A DNA stretch of 64,000 bases, from NCBI RefSeq assembly GCF_020985305.1, contig NZ_CP087588.1, positions 992,001 through 1,056,000 on the forward strand, given 5' to 3'. The notes below the pieces were generated by a model. The model was not told the DNA's origin and made no database searches. It saw nothing but the letters and a program-made list of their open reading frames with translations. Shown here piece after piece: positions 10,120 to 19,773 of the stretch; position 1 is the first letter of the stretch, and each line of letters opens with the position of its first letter. Made by a program: the position numbers and the translations under genes. The stretch is from Croceicoccus sp. Ery15. GTDB taxonomy: Bacteria; Pseudomonadota; Alphaproteobacteria; Sphingomonadales; Sphingomonadaceae.

Positions 10120-11157
10120 ATGAACGCTATTTCGACATTCCCCACAGCGCCAAAGCTTGACCCGATCCGCATCGGGCCGGTTCATGTGGCGACTCCGGTG
10201 GTGCTGGCGCCGATGACGGGCGTGACCGACATGCCGTTCCGCACGCTGGTCCGCCGTTTCGGGTCGGGCCTGAACGTGACCGAGATGATCGCTAGCCAGG
10301 CAATGATCCGCGAAACGCGCCAGTCGATCCAGAAGGCCGAGTGGCACCCCAGCGAAGATCCCGTTTCGATGCAGCTTGTCGGTTGCGATCCGGTGTCGAT
10401 GGGCGAAGCGGCCAAGCTGAACGAGGATCGCGGCGCGGCGATTATCGACATCAATTTCGGCTGTCCGGTGCGCAAGGTGACCAACGGTTTTGCCGGATCG
10501 GCTTTGATGCGCGACATTCCGCTGGCGACAAAGCTGATGAGCGAAACGATCAAATCGGTTTCGGTGCCGGTCACGGTGAAGATGCGCATGGGGTGGGATC
10601 ACGCTTCGCTCAACGCGCCCGAACTGGCGCGTATTGCACAGGATCTGGGGGCGGCCATGGTCACCGTCCACGGACGCACGCGCAACCAGATGTACAAGGG
10701 CAGCGCCGATTGGGCCTTTGTGCGCAAGGTGAAGGACGCCGTATCGATCCCCGTTATCGTCAATGGCGACATTTGCGGGATCGACGATACCGCCACCGCG
10801 CTGGAACAGAGCGGGGCCGACGGGTTGATGATCGGTCGCGGTGCCTATGGCCGCCCCTGGTTGCTCGGTCAGGTCATGGACTGGCTGGAAGGGCGCGATG
10901 TGCGCCCCGATCCGTCATTGGCGGAACAATATGCGTTGGTCACCGAACATTATCGCGCCATGCTGGACCATTATGGTGCCGAAACCGGCGTCAAAATGGC
11001 GCGCAAGCACCTCGGCTGGTACACCAAGGGGCTGAAAGGTTCGGCCGAATTCCGCAATATGGTCAATTTCATCGATGATGCGGACAAGGTGCTGGCAGCT
11101 CTGCGCGAGTTCTATCTGCCTTTGTTCGAAGATAGCCCGAAGGCTGCCGCGGCGTGA
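10120..11157 (+). CDS. dusB: tRNA-dihydrouridine synthase B (NifR3-like)
   Basis: A 345-aa FMN-dependent enzyme that reduces uridines in the tRNA D-loop. It shows the FMN-binding start [15 protein letters not shown], the catalytic Cys115 in NFGCPVRKV, and [12 protein letters not shown]. In alphaproteobacteria this gene (nifR3) classically heads the ntrBC operon. Here its stop codon overlaps the ntrB GTG start (GTGA). The upstream 73 bases hold a short AT-rich stretch (about 10,102-10,115) that may contain the operon promoter. Confidence 0.95.
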   Translation: MNAISTFPTAPKLDPIRIGPVHVATPVVLAPMTGVTDMPFRTLVRRFGSGLNVTEMIASQAMIRETRQSIQKAEWHPSEDPVSMQLVGCDPVSMGEAAKLNEDRGAAIIDINFGCPVRKVTNGFAGSALMRDIPLATKLMSETIKSVSVPVTVKMRMGWDHASLNAPELARIAQDLGAAMVTVHGRTRNQMYKGSADWAFVRKVKDAVSIPVIVNGDICGIDDTATALEQSGADGLMIGRGAYGRPWLLGQVMDWLEGRDVRPDPSLAEQYALVTEHYRAMLDHYGAETGVKMARKHLGWYTKGLKGSAEFRNMVNFIDDADKVLAALREFYLPLFEDSPKAAAA

Positions 11158-12275
11158 CGCTTGCCGGCACGATCGGAGAGGCCGTTCGCCCGTCGCCCGA
11201 TCACGCGCGTCTGATCGCCAGCCTGCCCTATGCCGTCGTCATGCTGCGCCCCGGCCAGCGCATCGCTGCCGTCAATGGCGCGGGTGAGCAGCTGTTGGGA
11301 CAAAGTGCGCGAAGGCTGATCGGTAAGTCATTGAAATCGGTCGTTGATTTCGGTGAACCGCGGCTGATGGCGATGCTGGACGATAGCGATGTACAGATCA
11401 ATGCACGCGATATGGCGGCCCGCATCGGCAAATCCAGCGCCCGCCGTCTGCATGTCATCGTTTCTCCGGTCGCGGGCTGGGAGGGTTGGCAGACGCTGAC
11501 CCTGATCGAATCGGCAGAAGTTGAGGGGTTCGAGGAATCGGGCATCAATACGCATGAGGAAGCGGGGCTGCGCGCCCCTGAGATCCTTGCGCACGAGATC
11601 AAGAACCCGCTGGCCGGTATCCGCGGGGCGGCGCAGCTTTTGGGGCGCAAAGCCAAGGCATCGGACCGTGCACTGACCAATCTGATCGCGGACGAGGTTG
11701 ACCGTATCGCTGCGCTGATCGATCAGATGCAAACCCTGTCGAGCCGTTCCGCAGCGCCCGCAACACCCGTAAACCTGCATGTCGCGATCCGCCGCGCCAG
11801 CGCCGTTCTGGAAGCAGGCGGGCATGCCAATGTGCGCATACGCGAGGAATTCGATCCGTCGCTTCCCATGGTGCTGGTCAATTCGGATTCGCTGCTGCAG
11901 GTGCTGCTGAACCTGTTGACCAACGCGGCGGAGGCTTGCGCCGGAGAGGACTGCCCCGAAGTCACGCTGCGCACCCGTTTCGCCAGTGGCATCATGCTGC
12001 GGCAGGCAGGTCATGCCCAGCCGATCCGCCTGCCGATCGAGATATGCGTGACCGACAATGGCCCCGGTGTCGATCCGGAACTGCGCGACCATATTTTCGA
12101 GCCCTTCGTTTCCTCCAAGAAACAGGGGCAGGGGTTGGGCCTTGCGCTGGTGCGCAAGCTGGTGCGCGACATGAACGGGCGCATCAATCACGAGCGGGAC
12201 GAACTGCGCGGCCTGACGCATTTCCGCATCCGCCTGCCCATGGTGGAAACCAGGCGCGAGGATAGCGAAGCATGA
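11154..12275 (+). CDS. ntrB: Nitrogen-regulation sensor kinase NtrB
   Basis: A 373-aa soluble histidine kinase. An N-terminal PAS-like domain (about 15-120) is followed by the H-box [14 protein letters not shown] with phospho-acceptor His147. N, D and G boxes follow in the C-terminal half ([31 protein letters not shown]). NtrB phosphorylates NtrC under nitrogen limitation and is controlled by PII. It starts with GTG overlapping the dusB stop, and its own stop overlaps ntrC (ATGA), so the three genes are translationally coupled. Confidence 0.95.
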   Translation: MTLAGTIGEAVRPSPDHARLIASLPYAVVMLRPGQRIAAVNGAGEQLLGQSARRLIGKSLKSVVDFGEPRLMAMLDDSDVQINARDMAARIGKSSARRLHVIVSPVAGWEGWQTLTLIESAEVEGFEESGINTHEEAGLRAPEILAHEIKNPLAGIRGAAQLLGRKAKASDRALTNLIADEVDRIAALIDQMQTLSSRSAAPATPVNLHVAIRRASAVLEAGGHANVRIREEFDPSLPMVLVNSDSLLQVLLNLLTNAAEACAGEDCPEVTLRTRFASGIMLRQAGHAQPIRLPIEICVTDNGPGVDPELRDHIFEPFVSSKKQGQGLGLALVRKLVRDMNGRINHERDELRGLTHFRIRLPMVETRREDSEA

Positions 12276-13720
12276 GCGCGCCGGTTCTTCTGGTCGAAGA
12301 CGATATCTCCATTGCGGTCGTGATCACCACGGCGCTGGAGGATGAGGGGCTGAAAGTCGTCCGCTGTGATACGATTGCAGAGCGGGACCGGCTGCTGGCG
12401 TGCGAGAATTATTCGGCGCTGGTGACCGATGTCGTGCTGAAAGATGGCGACGGCATCGGCACTTTGGACGAAGTGCGCGCACGGCAGCCCAACCTGCCGG
12501 TGATCGTCGTGTCGGCGCAAAATACGCTGGATACGGCGGTGCGCGCCAGCGACACGGGTGCGTTCGAATATTTCCCCAAGCCTTTCGATCTCGACGAACT
12601 TGTCCGCGCGGTCACCGCCGCGATCGGCAATGCCGAGGCAGAGGCAAAGCCGCTGGAGGGAGAGGGCGATCCCGCGCTTCCGCTGGTCGGCCGGTCCAAT
12701 GCGATGCAAGCGGTCTATCGCATGATCACCCGCGTTTTGCGCAACGATCTGACCGTGCTGATCCTGGGCGAATCGGGCACGGGCAAGGAACTGGTGGCCG
12801 AGGCGATCCACAAGCTGGGCCAGCGTTCGCGCGGGCCTTTCGTGGCCGTGAATACGGCGGCGATACCCGCCGACCTGATTGAATCCGAATTGTTCGGCCA
12901 TGAAAAAGGCGCGTTCACAGGAGCCTTTGCGCGCCATATCGGCAAGTTCGAGCAGGCGCGCGGGGGCACTTTGTTCCTCGACGAAATCGGCGATATGCCG
13001 ATGCAGGCGCAGACCCGACTGTTGCGGGCGTTGCAATCGGGCACCATCCTGCGCGTCGGCGGGCGCGAGGAAGTGCCAATCGATGCGCGCATTGTGGCCG
13101 CGACGAACAAGGATCTGGCGCCTCTCATCGAAACCGGGCGCTTTCGCGAGGATCTTTTCTATCGCCTGAATGTCGTGCCGATCCAGCTTCCCCCGCTGCG
13201 TGAACGGGGCGACGATGTCGATGCGCTGGCCAGCCATTTTCTGGCACAAGCCGCGCGCGACGGGCTGCCGCGCCGCAATCTCAGCAAGGATGGCGCGGCG
13301 CTTTTACGGGCGCAGCCATGGCGCGGCAATGTGCGCGAACTGAAGAATTTCGTCTATCGCCTTGCCTTGCTGGCACGTGAGGAGATTGTCGACCGCAATG
13401 CGGTTCAGGCTTTGCTGGCCGACGAGGCCGCGACTGCCCCGCCGCCATCGGGCGCAATCATGGCCGAGAGCGGCGGCATCAACGATCTCGACAATGCGCT
13501 GCATCGCTGGCTGGCTGCCAATGCGCCCGAGCCGGGCCAGATTTATGCCAAGGCGATTGCTGCTTTCGAAAAACCGTTGCTGACCCATATGCTCGACACC
13601 ACGGGCGGCAACCAGCTGCGTGCCGCACGAATGTTGGGGATCAACCGCAACACTTTGCGCAAACGTCTGGACGAGCTTGATATCGATCCGGACCGGTTTA
13701 CCCCCCGCACGCGCGGCTGA
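12272..13720 (+). CDS. ntrC: Nitrogen-regulation response regulator NtrC (sigma-54 activator)
   Basis: A 482-aa three-domain regulator. The receiver has Asp53 in VTDVVLKDGDG. The AAA+ domain has Walker A GESGTGKE and an intact GAFTGA sigma-54 contact loop (HEKGAFTGAFARH). The C-terminal Fis-type helix-turn-helix is AARMLGINRNTLRKR. It activates sigma-54 promoters of nitrogen-assimilation genes when phosphorylated by NtrB. All key residues are present and the length is normal. The next gene, ntrY, begins 114 bases further on and may have its own promoter. Confidence 0.95.
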   Translation: MSAPVLLVEDDISIAVVITTALEDEGLKVVRCDTIAERDRLLACENYSALVTDVVLKDGDGIGTLDEVRARQPNLPVIVVSAQNTLDTAVRASDTGAFEYFPKPFDLDELVRAVTAAIGNAEAEAKPLEGEGDPALPLVGRSNAMQAVYRMITRVLRNDLTVLILGESGTGKELVAEAIHKLGQRSRGPFVAVNTAAIPADLIESELFGHEKGAFTGAFARHIGKFEQARGGTLFLDEIGDMPMQAQTRLLRALQSGTILRVGGREEVPIDARIVAATNKDLAPLIETGRFREDLFYRLNVVPIQLPPLRERGDDVDALASHFLAQAARDGLPRRNLSKDGAALLRAQPWRGNVRELKNFVYRLALLAREEIVDRNAVQALLADEAATAPPPSGAIMAESGGINDLDNALHRWLAANAPEPGQIYAKAIAAFEKPLLTHMLDTTGGNQLRAARMLGINRNTLRKRLDELDIDPDRFTPRTRG

Positions 13721-13834
13721 TCGGGGCGCATATCATCCGTATGCAGCGGCTGATCGCAATTCCGGCCAGATTTATCCCCTGCGTGCCAGTCTGCTCTTGA
13801 GTTTGAGCAACAGCGCTGTTGTATTCGCGCAACG

Positions 13835-16162
13835 ATGAGTTCCGACCGCCCTTTCCCCGCCGATTCCTTTGAAGCCCCACTTCAGGGTGGCGCACAGGCT
13901 GCGGATGAAGCGATCGCGACATCCGCCAACGGCGTTGCCAACAGTGCCGGCCGCGACTGGCAGCGTCTGATGCGCCGGATCGGGATCGTCTGGCACCGGT
14001 CGAACGGCTTTGCGATATTGGAAATCGCCTGCGTGATCGCGATTGCGGTCACGGTCGTGTTCGGCTGGATGACACTGGATGGCGCTTCGCAGGATGCATT
14101 GCTGCCGACGGCCACCACCACGACATTGCTGGTGGTAACGCTGGTGCCCGGCATGGGGCTGATGGTGCTGATCGGAAGGCGGCTGGCGCTGCGACGGGCC
14201 CAGCGGCTGACGGGATCGACGGGGCGCATGCATGTGCGGCTTGTGTTCTTTTTTTCTCTGCTGGCGGCGGTTCCGACGCTGCTGGTCGTGGTATTCGCAT
14301 CCTTCCTGTTCCAGTCAGGCGTCGAATTCTGGTTTTCCGACCGTTCGCGCGGCTTGCTGGAGGATGCGAACGAGCTGGCGCGCGGCTATTATGCCGAGAA
14401 TTTCCGCGACATCGGCGACAAGACCATCGCGATGGCGGACGACATCCGGTTCTACCTCGACCGCGCCGCGATCACGAGCCCCGAGTTTGCCGAGGCCTAT
14501 ACGCGGCAGGTGATCGTACGCGAATTCGACAGCTCGGCCATTCTGGAAGTGGGCAAGGACGGCAATGTGCGCACTGCCGCTATCGTCGATCCCGAAAGCG
14601 ATTTCGGCCCGGCGAGCATCCACTCAGAAGTGTTTGCCAAGCTGTCAGCCGGTTCGCGCGTTGAGGTCACGGCAGTGGCCGAAAAGATCGAAGCGGTGGC
14701 CCCGCTCGACCTCGATGCCGGTATCTATCTTTATACCTCGCGCGAATCCGATCCGCTGGCTTTCAGCCAGTGGCAGCGTGCGCAAAGCGTGCTCGCCAAT
14801 TACGATGTGCTGACCGACAATGTCCGGTCGCTGCAATTGCAGTTCAACATCGCGCTGCTGGTCGTGTCGCTGGCGCTGGTCGGGCTGGCCGTGTGGTTCG
14901 CTCTGCGCTTTGCCGACCGGCAGGTCGGGCCCCTGGCAGAGCTGGTTGATGCCGCGCGCGATGTGGGGGCGGGCAATTTTTCCAGCCGGGTGAGCGGGCG
15001 CACGGGATCCGATGAAATCGGCCTGCTGAACCGTGCGTTCAATCGCATGACCGCGCAGATCGAGCGGCAGACCGCGGCACTTCTGTCGGCGAACGAGCAA
15101 TTGCATGAACGGCGTGCCTTTATCGAGGCAGTACTGGATTCGGCCACGGCTGGCATCGTCTCGATCGATACCGAGGGTAAGATATTGCTGATCAACGGAT
15201 CGGCGCAGACCCTGCTGGTGGGGGAGGACGACGAGGCGCCGGTCGGGCAAAGCCTCTCTGCCGTCGCCCCGACGCTTGCCGCTTTGGTAGAGGAAGGCAA
15301 GGCGAGCGGCATCGCGCAGATACCGCGCGGCGGGGACATGCGCACTCTGGCCGTAAAGCGCGCGCGCACGACGCACGGCCATGTTTTGACGTTTGAGGAT
15401 ATCACTCGCCAGTTGCTCGACCAGCGGCGCGCGGCCTGGTCCGATGTGGCGCGGCGGATCGCGCATGAAATCAAGAACCCGCTCACCCCGATCCAACTGG
15501 CGACCGAACGGCTCAACCGCCGGTACCGCCGCCAGATCGAAACCGATGGCGAGTTGTTCGACGAGCTGACGCAGACGATCATCCGGCAGGTCGGCGACCT
15601 TAGAAAAATGGTCGACGAGTTTTCCAGCTTTGCCCGCATGCCCAAGCCCAGCTTCCGACGCGAGGACATCTCGGACCTCGTCCGGCAATCGATGTTCCTG
15701 CAGGAAGTCGGCCATCCCGAAATCACCTATCGTTTCCGCGCGGGGGAAGGGGACACGGGTATCGATTGCGACCGCCATCAGGTGGGGCAGGCGATGACCA
15801 ATGTGCTGAAAAACGCGGCCGAGGCGATTGAGGCGCGCCGATTGGCCGAAGGCGACGATTATCGCGGCCAGATCGAAGTGGCGATGCAGCCCGACAAGGA
15901 CGGGGTGACGATCACCGTCACCGATAATGGCAGCGGCCTGCCGCAGCAGGGCGACCGCATCGTCGAACCCTATATGACCACGCGCGAGAAGGGCACCGGC
16001 CTCGGCCTTGCCATCGTCCAGAAAATTCTGGGCGAACATGGTGGGCATATCGGGTTCGAACCTGCCGCGAAGGGCGGAACGACCGTGCGTATGCGTTTCG
16101 CACGCGATCCGCTGTCGGAAGAAAACGCGGCAGGCGATGGCGGCAGGCAGGCCGCGGAATGA
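13835..16162 (+). CDS. ntrY: Nitrogen-regulation sensor kinase NtrY
   Basis: A 775-aa membrane histidine kinase. Several hydrophobic segments lie in the first 350 residues, with a sensor loop between them. A HAMP linker (QVGPLAELVDAARDVGAG), a PAS domain and the kinase core with [14 protein letters not shown] (His544) follow. The C-terminal ATP-binding boxes are complete (NVLKNAAEA, TDNGSGLP, GTGLGLAIV). NtrY pairs with NtrX and in alphaproteobacteria responds to envelope, redox or nitrogen cues. ntrX begins 34 bases downstream. Confidence 0.94.
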   Translation: MSSDRPFPADSFEAPLQGGAQAADEAIATSANGVANSAGRDWQRLMRRIGIVWHRSNGFAILEIACVIAIAVTVVFGWMTLDGASQDALLPTATTTTLLVVTLVPGMGLMVLIGRRLALRRAQRLTGSTGRMHVRLVFFFSLLAAVPTLLVVVFASFLFQSGVEFWFSDRSRGLLEDANELARGYYAENFRDIGDKTIAMADDIRFYLDRAAITSPEFAEAYTRQVIVREFDSSAILEVGKDGNVRTAAIVDPESDFGPASIHSEVFAKLSAGSRVEVTAVAEKIEAVAPLDLDAGIYLYTSRESDPLAFSQWQRAQSVLANYDVLTDNVRSLQLQFNIALLVVSLALVGLAVWFALRFADRQVGPLAELVDAARDVGAGNFSSRVSGRTGSDEIGLLNRAFNRMTAQIERQTAALLSANEQLHERRAFIEAVLDSATAGIVSIDTEGKILLINGSAQTLLVGEDDEAPVGQSLSAVAPTLAALVEEGKASGIAQIPRGGDMRTLAVKRARTTHGHVLTFEDITRQLLDQRRAAWSDVARRIAHEIKNPLTPIQLATERLNRRYRRQIETDGELFDELTQTIIRQVGDLRKMVDEFSSFARMPKPSFRREDISDLVRQSMFLQEVGHPEITYRFRAGEGDTGIDCDRHQVGQAMTNVLKNAAEAIEARRLAEGDDYRGQIEVAMQPDKDGVTITVTDNGSGLPQQGDRIVEPYMTTREKGTGLGLAIVQKILGEHGGHIGFEPAAKGGTTVRMRFARDPLSEENAAGDGGRQAAE

Positions 16163-16196
16163 CGGAATTGATGCAAGGAAGGCAGGACTGGTTCTG

Positions 16197-17579
16197 ATGG
16201 CACTCGATATTCTGATCGTCGACGATGAACGCGATATCCGCGAACTGGTCGCGGGCGTGCTTTCGGACGAGGGTTACGAATGCCGGACCGCGGGCGACAG
16301 CATTGCGGCGTTGAACGCGATTGACGAGCGCAGGCCGTCGCTGGTCCTGCTGGACGTTTGGCTGCACGGCTCGCCCATGGACGGGCTCGAAGTGCTCGAT
16401 GCGATCAAACAGCGCGAACCCGATCTGCCGGTGATCGTGTTCTCTGGCCACGGCAATATCGACACGGCAGTCTCGGCCATCAGCCGCGGCGCGGTCGATT
16501 TCATCGAAAAGCCGTTCGAGGCGGAACGCCTGCTGCTGATGGTGGAACGCGCGACCGAGACCGAGCGTTTGCGCCGTGAAAACGCGCAATTGCGCAATGA
16601 CGGCGGCGCGGGCTTCGAAGAATTCAACGGCAATTCCGCCGCAATTAACACAGTGCGCGCCACATTGAAACGCGTTGCCAATACCGGCAGCCGCGTGCTG
16701 ATCACAGGTCCGGCTGGTGCGGGCAAGGAAATGGCCGCGCGCCTGCTCCATCACTGGAGCCCGCGGGCGGAAAAGCCGTTTGTCACCGTCAATTCGGCGC
16801 GCATTACGCCCGAACGTTTCGAACAAGAGCTGTTCGGCGAAGAATCGGGCGGTCGTCTGGTCCGTGCGGGGCTGCTGGAAATGGCCGATGGCGGGACGCT
16901 TTACCTCGACGAAGTGGCGGATATGCCCGAATCGACGCAGGCGCGCATCCTGCGCGTGCTGACCGATCAGGCCTTCGTCCGCGTCGGCGGTAACCGGCAG
17001 ATTCGCGTCGATGTCAGGGTTGCCTCGTCCAGTTCGCAGGATCTGGCCGAGGCGATTGCAGACCGCCGTTTCCGCGAGGATCTGTATTACCGGCTGAACG
17101 TCGTGCCCGTCAGTGTGCCCGGCCTTGCTGAAAGGCGTGGCGATATTCCCGTACTGGCCAATCATTTCTTCGCCCGATACGCCCGAAGTCAGGGCTATTC
17201 CCCGCCCGAAGTCAGCGACGAGGCAGTGGCCGTTTTGCAAGGCTATGAATGGCCCGGCAATGTTCGTCAGTTGCGAAATGTGGTGGAACGCACGCTGATC
17301 CTTGCCCCGCGCGAACGGCTGTCGACGATTGAGGCGGATATGCTGCCAGGAGAGATTACGCAGGAGCCAACCGGCGACAGCGCGGGCATTACGGCTATGA
17401 TGGGCATTCCCCTTCGCGAAGCACGCGAACAGTTCGAGCGGGAATATCTGCGCGTCCAGATTCGGCGTTTTTCGGGCAATATCTCGCGCACAGCATCATT
17501 CATCGGGATGGAGAGATCGGCTTTGCATCGCAAGCTCAAGACGCTTGGCCTTTCGGAGAAGCGTGATGAAACGGACTGA
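16197..17579 (+). CDS. ntrX: Response regulator NtrX (without GAFTGA loop)
   Basis: A 460-aa NtrC-family regulator. The receiver has Asp53 in LVLLDVWLHG, the AAA+ domain has Walker A GPAGAGKE, and the C-terminal Fis-like helix-turn-helix is SRTASFIGMERSALHRK. I start it at the ATG whose product begins MALDILIVDDERD; the frame is open upstream into ntrY but those residues are not receiver sequence. At the place of the sigma-54-contacting GAFTGA loop the sequence reads LFGEESGGRLVRAG, so the loop is shortened. This suggests that it does not act by sigma-54 remodelling (inference). Confidence 0.93.
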   Translation: MALDILIVDDERDIRELVAGVLSDEGYECRTAGDSIAALNAIDERRPSLVLLDVWLHGSPMDGLEVLDAIKQREPDLPVIVFSGHGNIDTAVSAISRGAVDFIEKPFEAERLLLMVERATETERLRRENAQLRNDGGAGFEEFNGNSAAINTVRATLKRVANTGSRVLITGPAGAGKEMAARLLHHWSPRAEKPFVTVNSARITPERFEQELFGEESGGRLVRAGLLEMADGGTLYLDEVADMPESTQARILRVLTDQAFVRVGGNRQIRVDVRVASSSSQDLAEAIADRRFREDLYYRLNVVPVSVPGLAERRGDIPVLANHFFARYARSQGYSPPEVSDEAVAVLQGYEWPGNVRQLRNVVERTLILAPRERLSTIEADMLPGEITQEPTGDSAGITAMMGIPLREAREQFEREYLRVQIRRFSGNISRTASFIGMERSALHRKLKTLGLSEKRDETD

Positions 17580-17758
17580 ATTCGTTACATTTCCCGATAA
17601 TTACCTGCTGATACATGCTAAACATTGCGCTGCTGCACTGCAGCAATTAGTAGGAGCTTTGCCTTTGGCGTGATATGACGCCGGGTATCGGTGCATCGCA
17701 GGCACCAGAACGCCACGGGCCTTCCCTCGGCCCGCGCGCCAACAACAGGAGACCAATA
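17580..17758. promoter_or_regulatory. ntrX-hfq intergenic region with palindrome
   Basis: Between the ntrX stop and the hfq ATG lies a moderately AT-rich stretch that could hold the hfq promoter. A perfect 7-1-7 inverted repeat, TGCTGCA-C-TGCAGCA, occupies 17,631-17,645. There is no T-run after it, so it is not a typical terminator. AGGAGA at about 17,747-17,752 is the hfq ribosome site. Function is not established. Confidence 0.35.
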
Positions 17759-18394
17759 ATGGCCGGAAAAACGCTCAGCATCCGTACCAAAGCGGAAGAG
17801 CCGACGACGAAAAGCATGGCAGAAGAAGCCGCCGAAGCCGAAGCGACACCCAAGAAAACCGTTACGCGCAAGGCACCTGCCAAGACGGCCGCCAAGGCGC
17901 CTGCCGGAAAGACGGCTGCTGGCAAGGGGCAGAACCTGCAGGACATTTTCCTCAATCATCTGCGTAAGCAGAAGACACCGGTTACCATGTTTCTGGTCAA
18001 GGGCGTGAAGCTGCAAGGCATCGTGACATGGTTCGACAATTTCTCGATCCTGCTGCGCCGCGACGGTCAGACTCAACTGGTTTACAAACATGCGATCAGC
18101 ACGATCATGCCGACGCAGCCCGTCGATGCCGCGATTTTCGAGTTCAGCGAGGAAGCCAAGGGCAAGCGCATGTTGCAGGACGTGTTCCTGTCATCGGTCC
18201 GCGATGCGGGTGCGCAAGTGACCATGTTCCTGATCAATGGCGTGATGCTGCAGGGACGGATCGCTGCCTATGATCTCTTCTGCATGCTTTTGGAACGCGA
18301 AGGTTATGTGCAGCTTGCCTATAAGCATGCTATCTCCACCGTTCAGCCGATTACCCATGTCGACCTTAGCGGCGACTGGGCTGGCGACGAGTAA
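17759..18394 (+). CDS. hfq: RNA chaperone Hfq with two tandem Sm domains
   Basis: A 211-aa protein, more than twice the length of ordinary Hfq (70-100 aa). Residues 1-56 are an Ala/Lys/Glu/Thr-rich extension. Residues about 57-120 form a canonical Hfq Sm fold ([33 protein letters not shown]). Residues about 137-196 are a second, diverged Sm domain ([33 protein letters not shown]). Both repeats keep the Q-D pair of the proximal RNA face and the YKH motif. A ring built from three such chains would match an Hfq hexamer (inference). Context ntrX-hfq-hflX is the usual alphaproteobacterial order. AGGAGA precedes the chosen ATG. Confidence 0.95.
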   Translation: MAGKTLSIRTKAEEPTTKSMAEEAAEAEATPKKTVTRKAPAKTAAKAPAGKTAAGKGQNLQDIFLNHLRKQKTPVTMFLVKGVKLQGIVTWFDNFSILLRRDGQTQLVYKHAISTIMPTQPVDAAIFEFSEEAKGKRMLQDVFLSSVRDAGAQVTMFLINGVMLQGRIAAYDLFCMLLEREGYVQLAYKHAISTVQPITHVDLSGDWAGDE

Positions 18395-18423
18395 CGGAGA
18401 ACGCCGTTAAGGCGAGGTACGCA

Positions 18424-19773
18424 TTGGGCGAGGATATTTTCGGAAATGACGACGTAAGCGGCGAGGTGACGCGCGGTGCGCGCGCCCTTGTCGTCCTGCC
18501 CGATATTCGCAAGGAGAACCTGCTCGACCCCGACGCGCGGTTGGAGGAGGGCAGGGGCCTTGCGCTCGCCATCGGGATCGAGGTCGTCGACAGCTTTGTC
18601 ATCCCCGTGCGCGAAGTGCGCCCGGGCACCCTGTTCGGCTCGGGCCAAATCGAGAATATCCGCGCCGCCTGCGAAATGGAGGAAGCCGAGCTTGTCATCG
18701 TCGACGGCGCGCTTTCGGCCATTCAGCAGCGCAATCTGGAAGACGCTCTGAAACGCAAGGTGATCGACCGCACCGGCCTGATCCTCGAGATTTTCGGCGA
18801 ACGTGCCGCCACGGCGGAAGGGCGGCTGCAAGTCGAACTGGCCCATCTGGATTATCAGGCGGGCCGTCTGGTGCGCAGTTGGACCCACCTTGAACGCCAA
18901 CGCGGCGGTTTCGGCTTCCTTGGCGGTCCGGGCGAGACGCAGATCGAGGCTGACCGCCGGATGATCCGCGACCGCATGGCGCGACTGCGCCGCGAGCTGG
19001 AACAGGTTCGCCGGACCCGCGCGCTGCATCGGGCGCGGCGGGGAAGGGCGCCATGGCCCGTTGTCGCGCTGGTCGGCTATACCAACGCGGGCAAGTCGAC
19101 ATTGTTCAACCGGCTGACCGGTGCCGAGGTCATGGCCGAGGACTTGCTGTTCGCCACGCTTGACCCGACGATGCGGGCGATCGGCCTGCCGGGTGTCGAA
19201 AAGGCGATCCTGTCGGATACGGTGGGCTTTATCTCGGACCTGCCGACACAGCTTGTCGCCGCCTTTCGCGCAACGCTGGAAGAAGTGACCGGCGCGGACA
19301 TCATCGTGCATGTGCGCGACATGTCGAGCGCGATGGCCGACGGGCAGAAATCCGAAGTGGTGCAAATTCTGGCAGACCTCGACATCAATACGGACGAGGA
19401 GGGCGCGCTGCGCATTCCTGTGATCGAGGCATGGAACAAATGGGATGCGATTCCCGACGATCGCCGCGAGGAACTTGCCGAGCAGGCGGAAAGGTCCGAC
19501 GAACCGGTCGTGCCCATTTCGGCATTGATGGGTTTCGGAACAGAGGCACTGGAACGGGCCATCGCCGCAATCCTGACACGCGACGCGCGGGTCCATGATA
19601 TTGTATTGCCCAGTCGCGACGGCCGGCGGATCGCATGGCTGCACGCCCATGGCGAGGTGCTGGGTGAGGAAGAGGTCAGCGACGAGATCGAGGGGGAGGA
19701 ACCGCAGATCCGCCTGACGGTTCGCATCGACGACCGCGAATTCGGCCGCTTTGTGGCAATGGGCGGAACTTAG
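18424..19773 (+). CDS. hflX: GTPase HflX
   Basis: A 449-aa ribosome-associated GTPase that splits stalled or heat-damaged 70S ribosomes. An N-terminal HflX domain (GTLFGSGQIENI) and a glycine-rich linker (GGFGFLGGPGETQIE) lead to the G domain with Walker A VGYTNAGKST, SDTVGFISDLP and the NKWD motif. Translation starts at TTG with a GCGAGGT ribosome site. It follows hfq by 29 bases, the conserved hfq-hflX pairing. Its last 4 bases overlap the convergent mazG stop. Confidence 0.95.
   Translation: MGEDIFGNDDVSGEVTRGARALVVLPDIRKENLLDPDARLEEGRGLALAIGIEVVDSFVIPVREVRPGTLFGSGQIENIRAACEMEEAELVIVDGALSAIQQRNLEDALKRKVIDRTGLILEIFGERAATAEGRLQVELAHLDYQAGRLVRSWTHLERQRGGFGFLGGPGETQIEADRRMIRDRMARLRRELEQVRRTRALHRARRGRAPWPVVALVGYTNAGKSTLFNRLTGAEVMAEDLLFATLDPTMRAIGLPGVEKAILSDTVGFISDLPTQLVAAFRATLEEVTGADIIVHVRDMSSAMADGQKSEVVQILADLDINTDEEGALRIPVIEAWNKWDAIPDDRREELAEQAERSDEPVVPISALMGFGTEALERAIAAILTRDARVHDIVLPSRDGRRIAWLHAHGEVLGEEEVSDEIEGEEPQIRLTVRIDDREFGRFVAMGGT

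Noticed and set aside
14645..16048. 467-codon minus-strand open frame
   Set aside because: Shadow of ntrY, whose kinase boxes are all in the plus frame.
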